In this document: piece after piece, positions 8,975 through 18,443 of the stretch
Numbering within the stretch: the first letter of the stretch is position 1
Layout of the letters: each line of letters opens with the position of its first letter
DNA from: Ottowia testudinis
GTDB lineage: Bacteria > Pseudomonadota > Gammaproteobacteria > Burkholderiales > Burkholderiaceae_C
NCBI RefSeq assembly: GCF_017498525.1
Contig: NZ_CP071796.1
Coordinates: 2,170,001 to 2,234,000 of the forward strand
Length of the DNA: 64,000 bases
Direction: 5' to 3'
Made by a program: the position numbers and the translations under genes
Notes under the pieces: model-generated
Database searches by the model: none
What the model was told of the DNA's origin: nothing
Seen by the model: the letters and a program-made list of their open reading frames with translations, nothing else

Positions 8975-10843
8975 TCAACTGCCCGCTAACGGCTGCAATT
9001 CAATTTTCGCGCGACCACATTCCATGGTTTCCCACTCCAAATGCAGGCCGCTTTGACTGGCCATGTATGACAGCGCGTCTCGTTCCATTTCACGTACCAG
9101 GCGAGCCAGTTCGGGACAGCCCAGCAGATGGAACATCTCTGCATAGGCACAATGATCAATCTCACAGCGAAGTCGCCCGCCGTCATCGTGCACGGTATAG
9201 CGGAGAACGCCCAACTCCTGGCAGCCACGCATGAATGCGAGCCAGTAGTCGCATACTGCACGCCAAGGGCGTTCAAATGCCAAGAACACCGCTGCATCCG
9301 GCCACAGCCAACGCATTTCCATACGTCCGGTCTCTAAGAACATCCGCCCATACAGCCGCAGCGCCTCCCCTCGCCCCAATACGTCACAGGCTCTTGAATA
9401 GCCTGACGTGAACATGCTGATGTCGCGGGTCACCAACTTCCACTTCTCAGCCAGCGGGCCATTGTCCCTCCGGCGGAAATCGGCAAGCATCTTGTAGTGA
9501 CGCCTCCACCGTCGCAGGGTCGAAACGACGAAAGCCATGAACCCGGTACCCCTGCAGCGCTGCCGTAGCCCAGCCCAGACGGCGGACTCCAGCAGGAAGC
9601 GTTTCTGCAGCGGCACCATTTTCGGATGCGGTGGCGCTGTATACCAATTGCAACCGTAGTGACGCAGTTGGCCCACTTCGTCGCCACTGACCGCCTGAAC
9701 CCAGCCAAAATAAAGGCCCTGCTCTTGCAGCGCTTGTACATCGGCAGGTTTGCTGCTGACACCGCGCCGGGCAAGATGGCCAGCGATCTGTTCGCAGGTC
9801 GACGGTGCCAGCTGATCTGCGGTGTACACACCTTGATAGTCGGCCAAGTTCCCTTGTGCCCAGGCATCAACCGTTGAACACGCCATCAGCGCGGTCAGGT
9901 CGTAGGACGAGATCACGCCATGAATTAGCAATCCGCGCTGCGGCGCGCCATCGGGATACACCCAAAGAACAGTATCGGGATCTGCATCTTTCTTCAGCTT
10001 CATCGACTGCCCACTGGCATAAAACATCCGAGCGAGTCGGTCCAGGGTACTCGGGCCGAGATCGAAACTCGACATGAAGCGAGCAAAGCCCTGCTTCAGA
10101 TACTGGATGTGATAACGCGCATCGACACGAGCAATCGCCATTGAGGCCCGATTCCGGTCCGCCGTCTGACTCGCGACCTCCAGTGCGGAGAATGGAATCA
10201 TCTCTACAGGATGCGAATGCCCCGGGAATACGAAATACCTTTGCATGTCCTTCCAAGGCGTATCCTGAACTTGTCTCCGGCCGCCATCCAATACGTGAAT
10301 GCGTCGACTGAAGCTGGACAGAATGGCGTAAGGGCTGCTCTCGCCACCGCCATATGCGGCGCCCATGCATACACGGATGTGATAGTGCCCATTTGGAGCT
10401 GCACACTGTGCCGCCAATTGGGCCAGCAGCAAGCTGGAAAGGCCTGGGGTGAAACCCATTCCAGTCAGGACCAACCGACCCGACTCGCACGCATGTTCGT
10501 GCAGCCCAAGGACTTCATCAGCCACGCCCAGATTGTCATTGATGTCTATGCAATCGATGCCGGCCTCCAGGCACAGCCGATGGGGCTCGGCACCGTAGGC
10601 ATGCATGGGACCCATCGCAATGATCGCCAGGTCGTGCTCAGCCAGCGTCGCCAATGCCCGTGCGCGATCTCGGATATCAAACTCCATCGCTCTGCGATTA
10701 CCAGGCCCCGTCGGAACCGACTGTGGCCGTCGCGCAGCACTGGTGACACGCCATTCCGGGTAGCGCCGAGCCAGGTGATCGACGATGCGCCGACCGCTTT
10801 CGCCGCTGCCACCCAGCACAAGAACTCTGCGTGCATTCCTCAT
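8975..10843 (-). CDS. Saccharopine-dehydrogenase-like reductase fused to an ATC-hydrolase-like domain
   Basis: A 622-residue protein. The N-terminal part (about 1-400) is an NAD(P)-binding oxidoreductase of the saccharopine dehydrogenase type: VLVLGGSGESGRR at residue 7 is the Rossmann motif, and YGGGESSPYA and PGLSSLLLAQ resemble the neighbouring paralogue. The remaining 200 residues look like a separate unit; the last 90 (CEIDHCAYAEMFHLLGCPEL... onward) resemble the L-2-aminothiazoline-4-carboxylate (ATC) hydrolase family, although the second conserved cysteine region reads REMERD and the motif near the end is altered. I do not know this fusion elsewhere. The start ATG overlaps the stop of the previous gene (ATGA). 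Likely role: reduction of a thiazoline ring or released intermediate, as proposed for PchK in enantio-pyochelin clusters (inference). Confidence 0.7.
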   Translation of the reverse strand: MRNARRVLVLGGSGESGRRIVDHLARRYPEWRVTSAARRPQSVPTGPGNRRAMEFDIRDRARALATLAEHDLAIIAMGPMHAYGAEPHRLCLEAGIDCIDINDNLGVADEVLGLHEHACESGRLVLTGMGFTPGLSSLLLAQLAAQCAAPNGHYHIRVCMGAAYGGGESSPYAILSSFSRRIHVLDGGRRQVQDTPWKDMQRYFVFPGHSHPVEMIPFSALEVASQTADRNRASMAIARVDARYHIQYLKQGFARFMSSFDLGPSTLDRLARMFYASGQSMKLKKDADPDTVLWVYPDGAPQRGLLIHGVISSYDLTALMACSTVDAWAQGNLADYQGVYTADQLAPSTCEQIAGHLARRGVSSKPADVQALQEQGLYFGWVQAVSGDEVGQLRHYGCNWYTAPPHPKMVPLQKRFLLESAVWAGLRQRCRGTGFMAFVVSTLRRWRRHYKMLADFRRRDNGPLAEKWKLVTRDISMFTSGYSRACDVLGRGEALRLYGRMFLETGRMEMRWLWPDAAVFLAFERPWRAVCDYWLAFMRGCQELGVLRYTVHDDGGRLRCEIDHCAYAEMFHLLGCPELARLVREMERDALSYMASQSGLHLEWETMECGRAKIELQPLAGS

Positions 10844-12000
10844 ACCGACATTCCTGCAGTAGCCCTAGAGGGTTCTGATTCTTCGTGCTGGATGCAGACC
10901 AGCGCCAGTTTCTCCAACTGCCGCATGAAACGATCCGCGACGACAGCCTCGTGAAGCATGAAAACACCAGGACCAGGTCCCTCGCCCTCCAGCAGGCACC
11001 GCGCAGTAGTGCCGATGACCGCACCGGTCGCACGATAGGTATCGGCCAAGGTCAGCGCGGCACTGTCGGTGGTTCCATCTTGGTAACGCAAGTCCACGCG
11101 CATGCCATAGACAGGCGCGAGCTTTCGCATATCTCTGGCGGAGGCCTCGACCAACCAGCGGGCGCCCCGATCAATGCCGCGGGCCGATCGATAAAACCGC
11201 AGGACTTTGGCAAGCATGCATACCAAGGTAGCGCGAGGACCGATATTGGCGCCATACACGCGGGCGATCCCGATCCCGTGTTGGCGAGCCAGGCGGGCAA
11301 TCTCCTCGGCGTAAATGAGCATGGTGGAAGCCCTCCCGATAGGCGCTGGGAAAAGCACCTTGCGCGATGCCTGACGCATCGACACACGAACCACCCGCAT
11401 ATTCTGCAGATAGCAGAAGCCACGATCCTCACCGAAGCCACCGAGGCTATGGATGATGTCCCAGGCCGAGTTGTAGGTCCATGCATCACGACCCACATAG
11501 TGCACATCCAGTTGTTCAAGCTTGCGCCCGGCGCATCGATCCTGAATCAGCCAATGTGGAAACAGACCGGACAATCCGGGCAACAGGCCGACATTGATGA
11601 CAAGCGGTACGCCCGACGGTGTGTCTTTTTCGGCTTGCTCCAAACTGCGCAGCAGCGGATCGTAGCCTCCTGCATCAACGAGCGGTGTCCCCACGCGCTT
11701 GCAGGCACGCGCAACACGGTCGCCCACCTGTCCTGACGGACCCACGCATGACAGAACGACTTGAACCTGGGCGCATGCCGTCTCCAGCGCGGAGATATTC
11801 TCTATGTCCAGCACCCGAGCTTGAACTCGATGCGCTGCGGATTTCTTCATCCATGCCGGTATCTCACGCGCAGCCCGACTGCAAAGCACCAGGGAAGCAT
11901 CGGTCTCTTCAATCAGATAGCGCGCCGCCTCCAGACCGACGCGGCCAAAGCCTCCGAGTATCAGTACCCGAGGTTCATGATGATGATGTGGCATGTTCAT
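10840..12000 (-). CDS. Saccharopine-dehydrogenase-like reductase (PchK-like)
   Basis: A 386-residue NAD(P)-dependent oxidoreductase of the saccharopine dehydrogenase type. The Rossmann motif RVLILGGFGRVG lies at residue 9. VVLSCVGPSG, VDAGGYDPLLR and VGLLPGLSGLFPHWL follow in the order usual for the family. I chose the ATG at 12000 because it overlaps the stop of the 44-codon ORF upstream (ATGA), implying coupled translation; the open frame extends to 12099. An unusual HHHH run lies at residues 4-7. It overlaps the next reductase gene by ATGA. In pyochelin-type pathways a reductase converts one thiazoline to thiazolidine; two reductases here suggest two such steps, or reduction of the aldehyde released by NRPS2. 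Confidence 0.78.
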   Translation of the reverse strand: MNMPHHHHEPRVLILGGFGRVGLEAARYLIEETDASLVLCSRAAREIPAWMKKSAAHRVQARVLDIENISALETACAQVQVVLSCVGPSGQVGDRVARACKRVGTPLVDAGGYDPLLRSLEQAEKDTPSGVPLVINVGLLPGLSGLFPHWLIQDRCAGRKLEQLDVHYVGRDAWTYNSAWDIIHSLGGFGEDRGFCYLQNMRVVRVSMRQASRKVLFPAPIGRASTMLIYAEEIARLARQHGIGIARVYGANIGPRATLVCMLAKVLRFYRSARGIDRGARWLVEASARDMRKLAPVYGMRVDLRYQDGTTDSAALTLADTYRATGAVIGTTARCLLEGEGPGPGVFMLHEAVVADRFMRQLEKLALVCIQHEESEPSRATAGMSV

Positions 12001-12131
12001 TGACAGCCCACCCGAGTACATCCTTCTGTCCCCACAAACACCATCTGTGTCGTGAGACAGCATCGTGCAAGCTCCAGACGGTGCGTCGGTTCGTTCCACG
12101 AGCCGTCAATTACTGTTTCATTGAATTGCAT
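11997..12131 (-). CDS. Small Cys-rich ORF coupled to the reductase gene (44 aa)
   Basis: An ATG at 12131 stands 8 nt after an exceptionally strong ribosome-binding site (AAGGAGGAGG). The 44-residue product begins MQFNETVIDGSWNEP and has four cysteines, in ARCCLTT and in GCTRVGCQ at the C-terminus. Its stop overlaps the ATG of the reductase gene (ATGA), the same arrangement as four other joints in this cluster. I do not recognise the protein. It may be a real accessory peptide or a translation-coupling leader. The length is below the cutoff of most gene finders, so it could be missed in relatives. Confidence 0.5.
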   Translation of the reverse strand: MQFNETVIDGSWNEPTHRLELARCCLTTQMVFVGTEGCTRVGCQ

Positions 12132-12259
12132 GATGGCGTCCTCCTCCTTCACTGCAGCCATTGATTGCAATCCGCATATTCCATGGAAGAGCCGTAATGT
12201 CGCTACCCGAAAGCGGCAGAGCCTACCCATTTCGGAAGTGTTTTCCGTCCGCCGCAACG

Positions 12260-13075
12260 TCAGGGCAGGTCAGTCCAAGCAGGAAGTGCCAGGGATCGGC
12301 TCCCCCATGCGCTGGTGAGCAGATCAGTCAACGCTGGATAGTGATCCGTGAGATAGAAATGCCCACCAGGGTAGGTCTGCAAATGGAAATCGCAGCCACA
12401 GACGCATTGCCAGGCACGGGCATCCTCCTCGCTCAGTTCGCTGTCCTCCTGCCCAAGCAGCGCGACGAGCGGAACCGTGACCCGTGCAAGTGACGGCAGC
12501 TCGCCACCATAAGTCTCGATGAGCCGGTAGTCGCTCCGTAGCGCCGGCAGCACCAGCGAAGTCAATTCCGGCATGGATAGCAAGTAAGTCAGACGCGGAT
12601 TGAGTCGGATCACTTCGTCCAGAAGCACCCGGTCTCCGGCGCGATGGAGCGCGCCCGGCCTTGCCCGGCCTGGGCCTTCGATGGCAGACAAAGCCAGCCG
12701 ACACGGCAAGCGAACCGGATGCTGCTGCAATGCCAAGCAGAGCTCGTAAGCGACAGCCGCACCCATACTGTGGCCGAACAGCACATAGGGCTTGCTGAGC
12801 AGCTGTGGCGTGGCCGTCAAGGCCTGCACCAAGGCCTCGATCATCAAACGCATGTTGTCGATGCAACCCTCCTCGATACGCTCTTCGCGTCCAGGGTACT
12901 GTATGGCGACCATCTCCACCCCTGGAGGCAATACCCTTGCCCAGGGATGGAAGAAGCTGGCCGATCCTCCCGCATGAGGCAAGCAGATGATGCGCCCGAT
13001 GGCCTGCGACGCAGGCCGAAGCACACGGAACCAGGCAAGGGGCCGATGCGTCTGGCCTCGAACATGTCCGCTCAT
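12260..13075 (-). CDS. pchC-like: Type II thioesterase (PchC-like)
   Basis: An alpha/beta-hydrolase of 271 residues. LPHAGGSASFFHPWA (about residue 30) and FGHSMGAAVAYE (nucleophile Ser, about residue 100) are the hallmark motifs; the Asp is probably in LLGQEDSELSEED and the His in PGGHFYL. Type II thioesterases remove wrong or stalled acyl groups from carrier domains (established family role; PchC in pyochelin). The start ATG at 13075 overlaps the NRPS2 stop (ATGA). Because NRPS2 ends in a reductase and neither NRPS has a terminal thioesterase, this protein is the only thioesterase of the pathway and is more likely a proof-reader than the release enzyme. Confidence 0.9.
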   Translation of the reverse strand: MSGHVRGQTHRPLAWFRVLRPASQAIGRIICLPHAGGSASFFHPWARVLPPGVEMVAIQYPGREERIEEGCIDNMRLMIEALVQALTATPQLLSKPYVLFGHSMGAAVAYELCLALQQHPVRLPCRLALSAIEGPGRARPGALHRAGDRVLLDEVIRLNPRLTYLLSMPELTSLVLPALRSDYRLIETYGGELPSLARVTVPLVALLGQEDSELSEEDARAWQCVCGCDFHLQTYPGGHFYLTDHYPALTDLLTSAWGSRSLALPAWTDLP

Positions 13076-16000
13076 GTCGCCATGCACGAGCTGTCCTCTG
13101 CCCCCTGAACCTGCCGAAGAAGCCCAAAATGCTCAAGGAGGGGCCGGAAGTAGTCCCGTTCCACCTCATTCGGCCGCGAGCCACGCTCTGCCAGCACCAC
13201 TTCCAGATTGTCGATACGGTACTGGTGGTGTCCGCCTTGACCAATTCCATGCTTGAAGTAGCGGTTGATGAAGCCGCGGCCGAAGCTGTCGTCCAGACGC
13301 CGGTTCCATCTATCGAAATCCAGTGCAGCGAACCGTCCCCCCAATTCGTTAAACCAGGTGTATATCTGGCGTCCGTGCAAGCTGCGTCGTGAAACCAAAT
13401 GGAAATTCTCGCCCTGCGCAAGGATGTCACGACCGACGATCATGCATATGTAGTCGGCAACCCGATTGACAGGCGTCACGCTGATCAAGATCGACGATTC
13501 CGGATACGCCTGTATGCTCATGCACGTCCGGAAGAATTTCACGAAAGCATCATCGTTGATAAATGGCTGCTCCTGCTCGCTGTCCCAGGTGATGGCTCCT
13601 GAGCGGAAGATATTGACTTGAACTCCGCGTTCTCGAGCCTTGTAGAACAACTGCTCGGCCATGTACTTGGTGTGCTCGTAGGTCAGTTCCGGCTTGTGCC
13701 AGGGCGCATCCGGTCCCGTGTTTTCGGGAATCGGCGGCTCGTCCTCCCCGTAGGGCAAGCGGTAATGCACGCCAATGGTGGACATGTAATGGATAGGCTT
13801 ACGTTTGCCGGTGCAAGCCAGTTCCAGTGCATTCGCCGAGCCCTTGACGTTGATCGGATAGAGTGCAGAAATCGGAGCGATCAGGCTGATCAAGGCAGCA
13901 ACATGGAGGACCTTGTCAATTTTCTGCGCCAGCGCTTCATAAGTACGATCATCCAAACCAAAGCGCTCGGCGGTCAGGTCGCCGGGCACGATGCGTACGC
14001 GCTCGCGATCTATCTCAAAAACCAGGCCTTTGTCATCTGCCACCTGTTGTAGACGCGCGTAACCGCTGTCTTCGTCGCGGCACCGGACCAGGCAGTGGAT
14101 GCGATAGTCCGTATGGCGCAGCAGGCTGCGCAGCACATGGATGCCCAGGTAGCCACTGGCACCGGTCATGAACAATTCAGTGGTGCCGGCTTCGGCTTGG
14201 GGCGACCGCGCCTGTCCCAGATACCGCATGGCTCTCGCAGCCAGCGCGTCCAGATCAATGTCCCGACGGAAACCCTCCTCTTCGTCCTCGGCACGCTGCA
14301 AAGCCGCAACCATGTCGCAGAATCTGGAGTGATTGAAGATCAGATCGATGTTCACCCCGTAGCCCTCTTCCATCAGGCGATTGAGCAGAGCTACTGCGGT
14401 CAGGCTCGTTCCGCCGACGAGAAAGAAATCATCGTTCCGCGAGATCCGCGGCGCCTGGGTCAACTCCTGCCAGATGTCGGCGAGTTTCTGCTCCAGGGGA
14501 TCGTTCGACGGAGTCTCGAACACCTCGGCTGGGCTTTGCACGCCCTGAAAAACCTGAACCAACGCTTTGCGATCGACCTTGCCGTTACGGCTCAAGGGAA
14601 TTTCAGGCAACAACTCGATGGCAGCCGGAATCATGTAGCGGGGCAGTAGTACCGCGAGTTGTTCCCGCAGTCGCGCTGCGACAGCCGCCACGGGCATTTC
14701 CTGAGGTTCGGAAGAGGAAGACACGACCACCGCGACGAGATCGAGCGGATCGGGGCGCACCAGCGCAACCGCGCGCGCAACGCCGGGCAGTTTGCTCAAT
14801 GCAGCCTCGACGTCGCCCAGTTCAATTCGCTGACCACGAATCTTCACCTGGTTGTCGTCCCGCCCAAGGATCTCGATCACTCCATCATCGCGAAATCGAC
14901 AAATATCACCGGTGCGGTATAGACGCTCACCGGTGCGGGGATGGATGATGAAGCGTCGCTGCGTACGCTCCGGGTCATTGGCAAATCCCAGCGCAACCCC
15001 TGGGCCGCCCACATACATCTCACCCGGCGTCCAATCTGGGCATGGATCAAGCCGGCCATTCAGCACATACAACCGATGGTTACTCAATGGCGAACCGTAG
15101 GGAATCGACGAGGCCCCCTCCGGAACGTCACCGATCTCGTGATAGATGCAGGTCACCGAGATCTCGGTAGGCCCGCCGAGACTGACGAGCTTCACACCTG
15201 GCAAACGCATGCGCACCTGATCCGGCAACGTCACCGGTATCCAGTCGCCGGAGATGAAAGCCAGCCTGAGGCTGGAGAGGTCGCTTCCATGGGCAACACT
15301 GGCGAGCAGCATCTGCATGTGTGCCGGCACGGAGTTCCATACCGTCGCACGGTGACGCTCGATGGCAGCAACCCACTGCCCCGGGTCAGTGCGCCATTGG
15401 CCCTCCGGCAAGATTAGCGCGGCGCCTGCAGTGAACGTGCAGAAGATATCGAGCACCGACAGGTCAAAACTGTAGTTGACCAAGCCGAAGGCTCTGTCGT
15501 CCGCATGAATGCCAAACTGTCTATTGAATCCTGCAATGGTATTGAGCACACCCTGGTGGGTCAGCATGACGCCTTTGGGGCGGCCCGTAGTGCCCGAGGT
15601 GTAGAGAACATACGCCAGTTGTTGGGCAGTATCGTGCCGCAAGCCCTGGCTTATCGCCGACTGAAGCGCCTCTTCGACTTCGGCATCGCTGAGTTGCCGA
15701 TCGTCCGGTTCGGCCAAGATCGTCCGCACAGCCACAGGCCACCCGATTTCGGCGTGTTCGGCATCCGTGATCAGCAGCTTGGCGCCAACATCGGCCAGCA
15801 TGCTCTCGCGCCGCTCCTTGGGTTGACCGATGTCTATGGGCACATACGCCCCCTCCGCCAACAGCACCCCCAGAACGGCAGCGATCTGGGCGGGACCCTT
15901 ATCGAGGAACAGGGCCACCGGCTCTCCAGCGGTACAACCCGCCGCCCGCAGCCGTCGGGAGATCGTGCAAGCCCAGTCGGCCACTTGGCGATAGGTCCAT

Positions 16001-17685
16001 TGGCGCCCGCCACACAGCAAGGCAAGACGCTGCGGCTGCTCCAACGCTTGCTGACAAAAGCCAGCGTGGAGATACCCTCCCGGCAACGGCGCATCTCTTT
16101 CATGGTTGATGCGCTCGCGCTGCAGGCGGGTCGTTTCAGGCAACTCCACAACGGAAGCGGAACGCCAAAGATCCTCGTCGACCACGAGTTTGTCGATCAT
16201 CCGACCGAACGCATCAAAAGCTTGTTCGATCACCTTCGGCAGAAAGACGCCTCGGCGCACATCCCAGTCCACATGCAAACCACCGTGGCGTTCGGTCGCC
16301 TGGCAGTCCAACCACACCTGTGGTGTCTGGGTAATGCCGTAGTGCAGCTTGGCTTCATGCATGAATGCGTTCCTGGGCAGATCCTCCCCAGCAACGCCAA
16401 GGGTACTGGTGAACACCACCGGGATCAGTCGGTTGCCACGATGCAGTCGGGACAGTTCCCGCAGTACCTCGATCCCCGAGAAGTCCGCATGCGCCATGTC
16501 TTCCCAGAGACGCTGCTGCAGGGCTCGGACGCGATCGAAAAAGGCGGGACCGGCTCCGTCACGAACTTCCAGCACGTTGACGGCAATGAAATCGCCGACG
16601 ATACGCGGCATCTCCGGATGTGATGCCGGGCGATTGAACAACGTCAGGTTGATGCAGAAGTCGGGCTGTCTGGACCAACGACGCAGCACCTCGGCGAATG
16701 CACCCATTACCACGCTGGTCGGCGTCAACTGGTGTTGGGTGGCAAGTTGGCAAAGACGCCTCCATGCATCGGCCGGGAGGTCGAAGCTGTGGCGCTCAAA
16801 ACTGGGGGCGTCCGCGTCAGCCAAAACGGGTTGCGGCGCCAGCGGCAGTTCGGGGGCACCGGGCAAATCAGGGAGACGCTGCAACCAGTACGCTCTGTGA
16901 CGCTGCCACCGCAACCGCGCGTCAGGCAGTTGACGCGCAGCCCGCTGGCTCACCACCACGTCGCGAAACGTCAGCGTCAAGGGTGGAAGCGGCTGCCCTG
17001 GGTGCTCGTAGCACTCGCCCAACTCCGCAAGCAAGAGCTGGATACTCGCAAAATCGGCGATCAGCAAATCTGTGGAGTAGTGCAAGATCGAACGGTCGTC
17101 GTGCAAGGTCAAGCGCAACTCATACAGCGGCCAGCACTCCGAATCGTAGCGACGGTAAGCCATGGCCTTACGGTTCACCAATACCGCCCAGTTAAAGGCT
17201 TGCACGCTTTCGCCACGCAAATCCGTGAAGCGAAGAGATGGAAGAGCGACATTCTTCAGCACTCTCTGCTGACCATCGGAACTGACGACCGCCCGCAGCA
17301 TGTCGTGACGCAGAATCAAGCGATGCCATGCCTGCTCCAAGCGTGCTGGCTCCAGGCGCGGCAACTCCAGTTCGATGTAGTTGTGGCAGCCGACACCTCC
17401 CAGCTCATAGTTGTCGCGACGACCGACAATGTAGGCGAGCTGCAGATCCGTCAGCGGAAATGGTTCGTAGCGGCTGGCGGGATCGACGACGATTCCCTTG
17501 TCAGCGGTGGATAGGAACGCAATGAATTCGTCCCTACGAGTCGCGATCATTTTTCGTTGTGTCGCGCTCAGAGCTCCGGCTGGTGCCTTGAATCGCAGTT
17601 GCCCGTGCTCCTCCCAGAGCAAGACGCCAGCAGCGCTCAACTCGGCAACGATATCGGCCACCGGCCTCGTCTGATGATCCTTCAT
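13072..17685 (-). CDS. NRPS2: docking-Cy-A-PCP-reductase
   Basis: A one-module synthetase of 1537 residues. In order: an N-terminal TubC-type docking domain (about 1-55, IVAELSAAGVLLWEEHG...); a heterocyclization domain (about 70-500) with FPLTDLQLAYIVG and the D-x4-D motif DLLIAD; an adenylation domain (about 520-1030) with LYTSGTTGRPKG, FDLSVLD and NGKVDRK; a carrier domain with GGTSL; and a terminal thioester reductase (about 1150-1530) with GASGYLG for NADPH and YEHTK as Y-x3-K. By eye the specificity code is D-L-L-N-F-S-L-V-T, not the cysteine code of modules 1-3. The ATG at 17685 overlaps the NRPS1 stop. Release as aldehyde or alcohol is expected from the reductase (family knowledge). 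Confidence 0.92.
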   Translation of the reverse strand: MKDHQTRPVADIVAELSAAGVLLWEEHGQLRFKAPAGALSATQRKMIATRRDEFIAFLSTADKGIVVDPASRYEPFPLTDLQLAYIVGRRDNYELGGVGCHNYIELELPRLEPARLEQAWHRLILRHDMLRAVVSSDGQQRVLKNVALPSLRFTDLRGESVQAFNWAVLVNRKAMAYRRYDSECWPLYELRLTLHDDRSILHYSTDLLIADFASIQLLLAELGECYEHPGQPLPPLTLTFRDVVVSQRAARQLPDARLRWQRHRAYWLQRLPDLPGAPELPLAPQPVLADADAPSFERHSFDLPADAWRRLCQLATQHQLTPTSVVMGAFAEVLRRWSRQPDFCINLTLFNRPASHPEMPRIVGDFIAVNVLEVRDGAGPAFFDRVRALQQRLWEDMAHADFSGIEVLRELSRLHRGNRLIPVVFTSTLGVAGEDLPRNAFMHEAKLHYGITQTPQVWLDCQATERHGGLHVDWDVRRGVFLPKVIEQAFDAFGRMIDKLVVDEDLWRSASVVELPETTRLQRERINHERDAPLPGGYLHAGFCQQALEQPQRLALLCGGRQWTYRQVADWACTISRRLRAAGCTAGEPVALFLDKGPAQIAAVLGVLLAEGAYVPIDIGQPKERRESMLADVGAKLLITDAEHAEIGWPVAVRTILAEPDDRQLSDAEVEEALQSAISQGLRHDTAQQLAYVLYTSGTTGRPKGVMLTHQGVLNTIAGFNRQFGIHADDRAFGLVNYSFDLSVLDIFCTFTAGAALILPEGQWRTDPGQWVAAIERHRATVWNSVPAHMQMLLASVAHGSDLSSLRLAFISGDWIPVTLPDQVRMRLPGVKLVSLGGPTEISVTCIYHEIGDVPEGASSIPYGSPLSNHRLYVLNGRLDPCPDWTPGEMYVGGPGVALGFANDPERTQRRFIIHPRTGERLYRTGDICRFRDDGVIEILGRDDNQVKIRGQRIELGDVEAALSKLPGVARAVALVRPDPLDLVAVVVSSSSEPQEMPVAAVAARLREQLAVLLPRYMIPAAIELLPEIPLSRNGKVDRKALVQVFQGVQSPAEVFETPSNDPLEQKLADIWQELTQAPRISRNDDFFLVGGTSLTAVALLNRLMEEGYGVNIDLIFNHSRFCDMVAALQRAEDEEEGFRRDIDLDALAARAMRYLGQARSPQAEAGTTELFMTGASGYLGIHVLRSLLRHTDYRIHCLVRCRDEDSGYARLQQVADDKGLVFEIDRERVRIVPGDLTAERFGLDDRTYEALAQKIDKVLHVAALISLIAPISALYPINVKGSANALELACTGKRKPIHYMSTIGVHYRLPYGEDEPPIPENTGPDAPWHKPELTYEHTKYMAEQLFYKARERGVQVNIFRSGAITWDSEQEQPFINDDAFVKFFRTCMSIQAYPESSILISVTPVNRVADYICMIVGRDILAQGENFHLVSRRSLHGRQIYTWFNELGGRFAALDFDRWNRRLDDSFGRGFINRYFKHGIGQGGHHQYRIDNLEVVLAERGSRPNEVERDYFRPLLEHFGLLRQVQGAEDSSCMAT

Positions 17686-18443
17686 AGTGTTCCTTCCTCG
17701 ATAGGGTCGTCGCTGTCCGCTGTCACTGTGGTGAGCTCCTGCCACTGCTTGCGGATATGACCGGCCAGTGCGGCGACGGTGGGCGACGAGAAAAGCACGA
17801 ATAGCGGTACCGGAGCAGGACCAATGCGTCGCGATTGAAGCAATTGCACGATCTGGGTGGCACGCAGACTGTCTCCACCAATCAGGAAGAAGTCGTCCAG
17901 CCGAGAGATCTGCTCACGCTGCAGCACTTCACACCAGATCTCAGCCACCTGCCTCTCCAGGCGGTCACGTGGCGGATCGTAGGTGGCAGTCTCGTTGATG
18001 CCCTGCCCTACCAGCAGGTCAGCCACGCGCTTGCGGTCGACCTTGCCGTTGGCGCTCAGCGGCAACGCCTCGATCGTCAGCACCTGCGCCGGTACCATGT
18101 AGTCCGGCAGCAGCCGCTGCAGTTCCTTGCGGATGACTTCGCCGTCGAGCGTCTCTTCCCCGTCGGCCGGCATCACCGCCGCCGCCAGGGTCGGCGGAGC
18201 GCCTACCGTCACCGCCACCGCATGGCCCACCTGCGGCAGGCTGACCAGCGCCGCCTCGATTTCACCGAGTTCGATGCGGTGGCCCCGTACCTTGACCTGG
18301 TGGTCGAGCCGGCCCAGGAACTCCAGGTTTCCGTCGGGCCAGTAGCGGCCCCGGTCGCCTGTGCGGTACCAGCGTTCGCCGCCATATTCGACGAAGCGCT
18401 CGGCGGTCAGCGCCGCATCGCCCCGGTATCCCTTGGCCACCCC
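17682..18443 (-). CDS. NRPS1 open segment 5: end of A3 and PCP3
   Basis: After the second C4 tract (18440-18443) the frame resumes at GVAKGYRGD and continues through the A10 motif ([11 protein letters not shown]) to a carrier domain ([17 protein letters not shown]) and the natural stop. PCP3 differs in sequence from PCP1 and PCP2, because the identical repeat ends at 18010. The final residues, rich in Asp and Glu, may dock with the TubC-type domain of NRPS2 (inference). The A3 core between the two breaks lies in yet another frame (about 19100-18445). Confidence 0.65.
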   Translation of the reverse strand, partial: GVAKGYRGDAALTAERFVEYGGERWYRTGDRGRYWPDGNLEFLGRLDHQVKVRGHRIELGEIEAALVSLPQVGHAVAVTVGAPPTLAAAVMPADGEETLDGEVIRKELQRLLPDYMVPAQVLTIEALPLSANGKVDRKRVADLLVGQGINETATYDPPRDRLERQVAEIWCEVLQREQISRLDDFFLIGGDSLRATQIVQLLQSRRIGPAPVPLFVLFSSPTVAALAGHIRKQWQELTTVTADSDDPIEEGTL

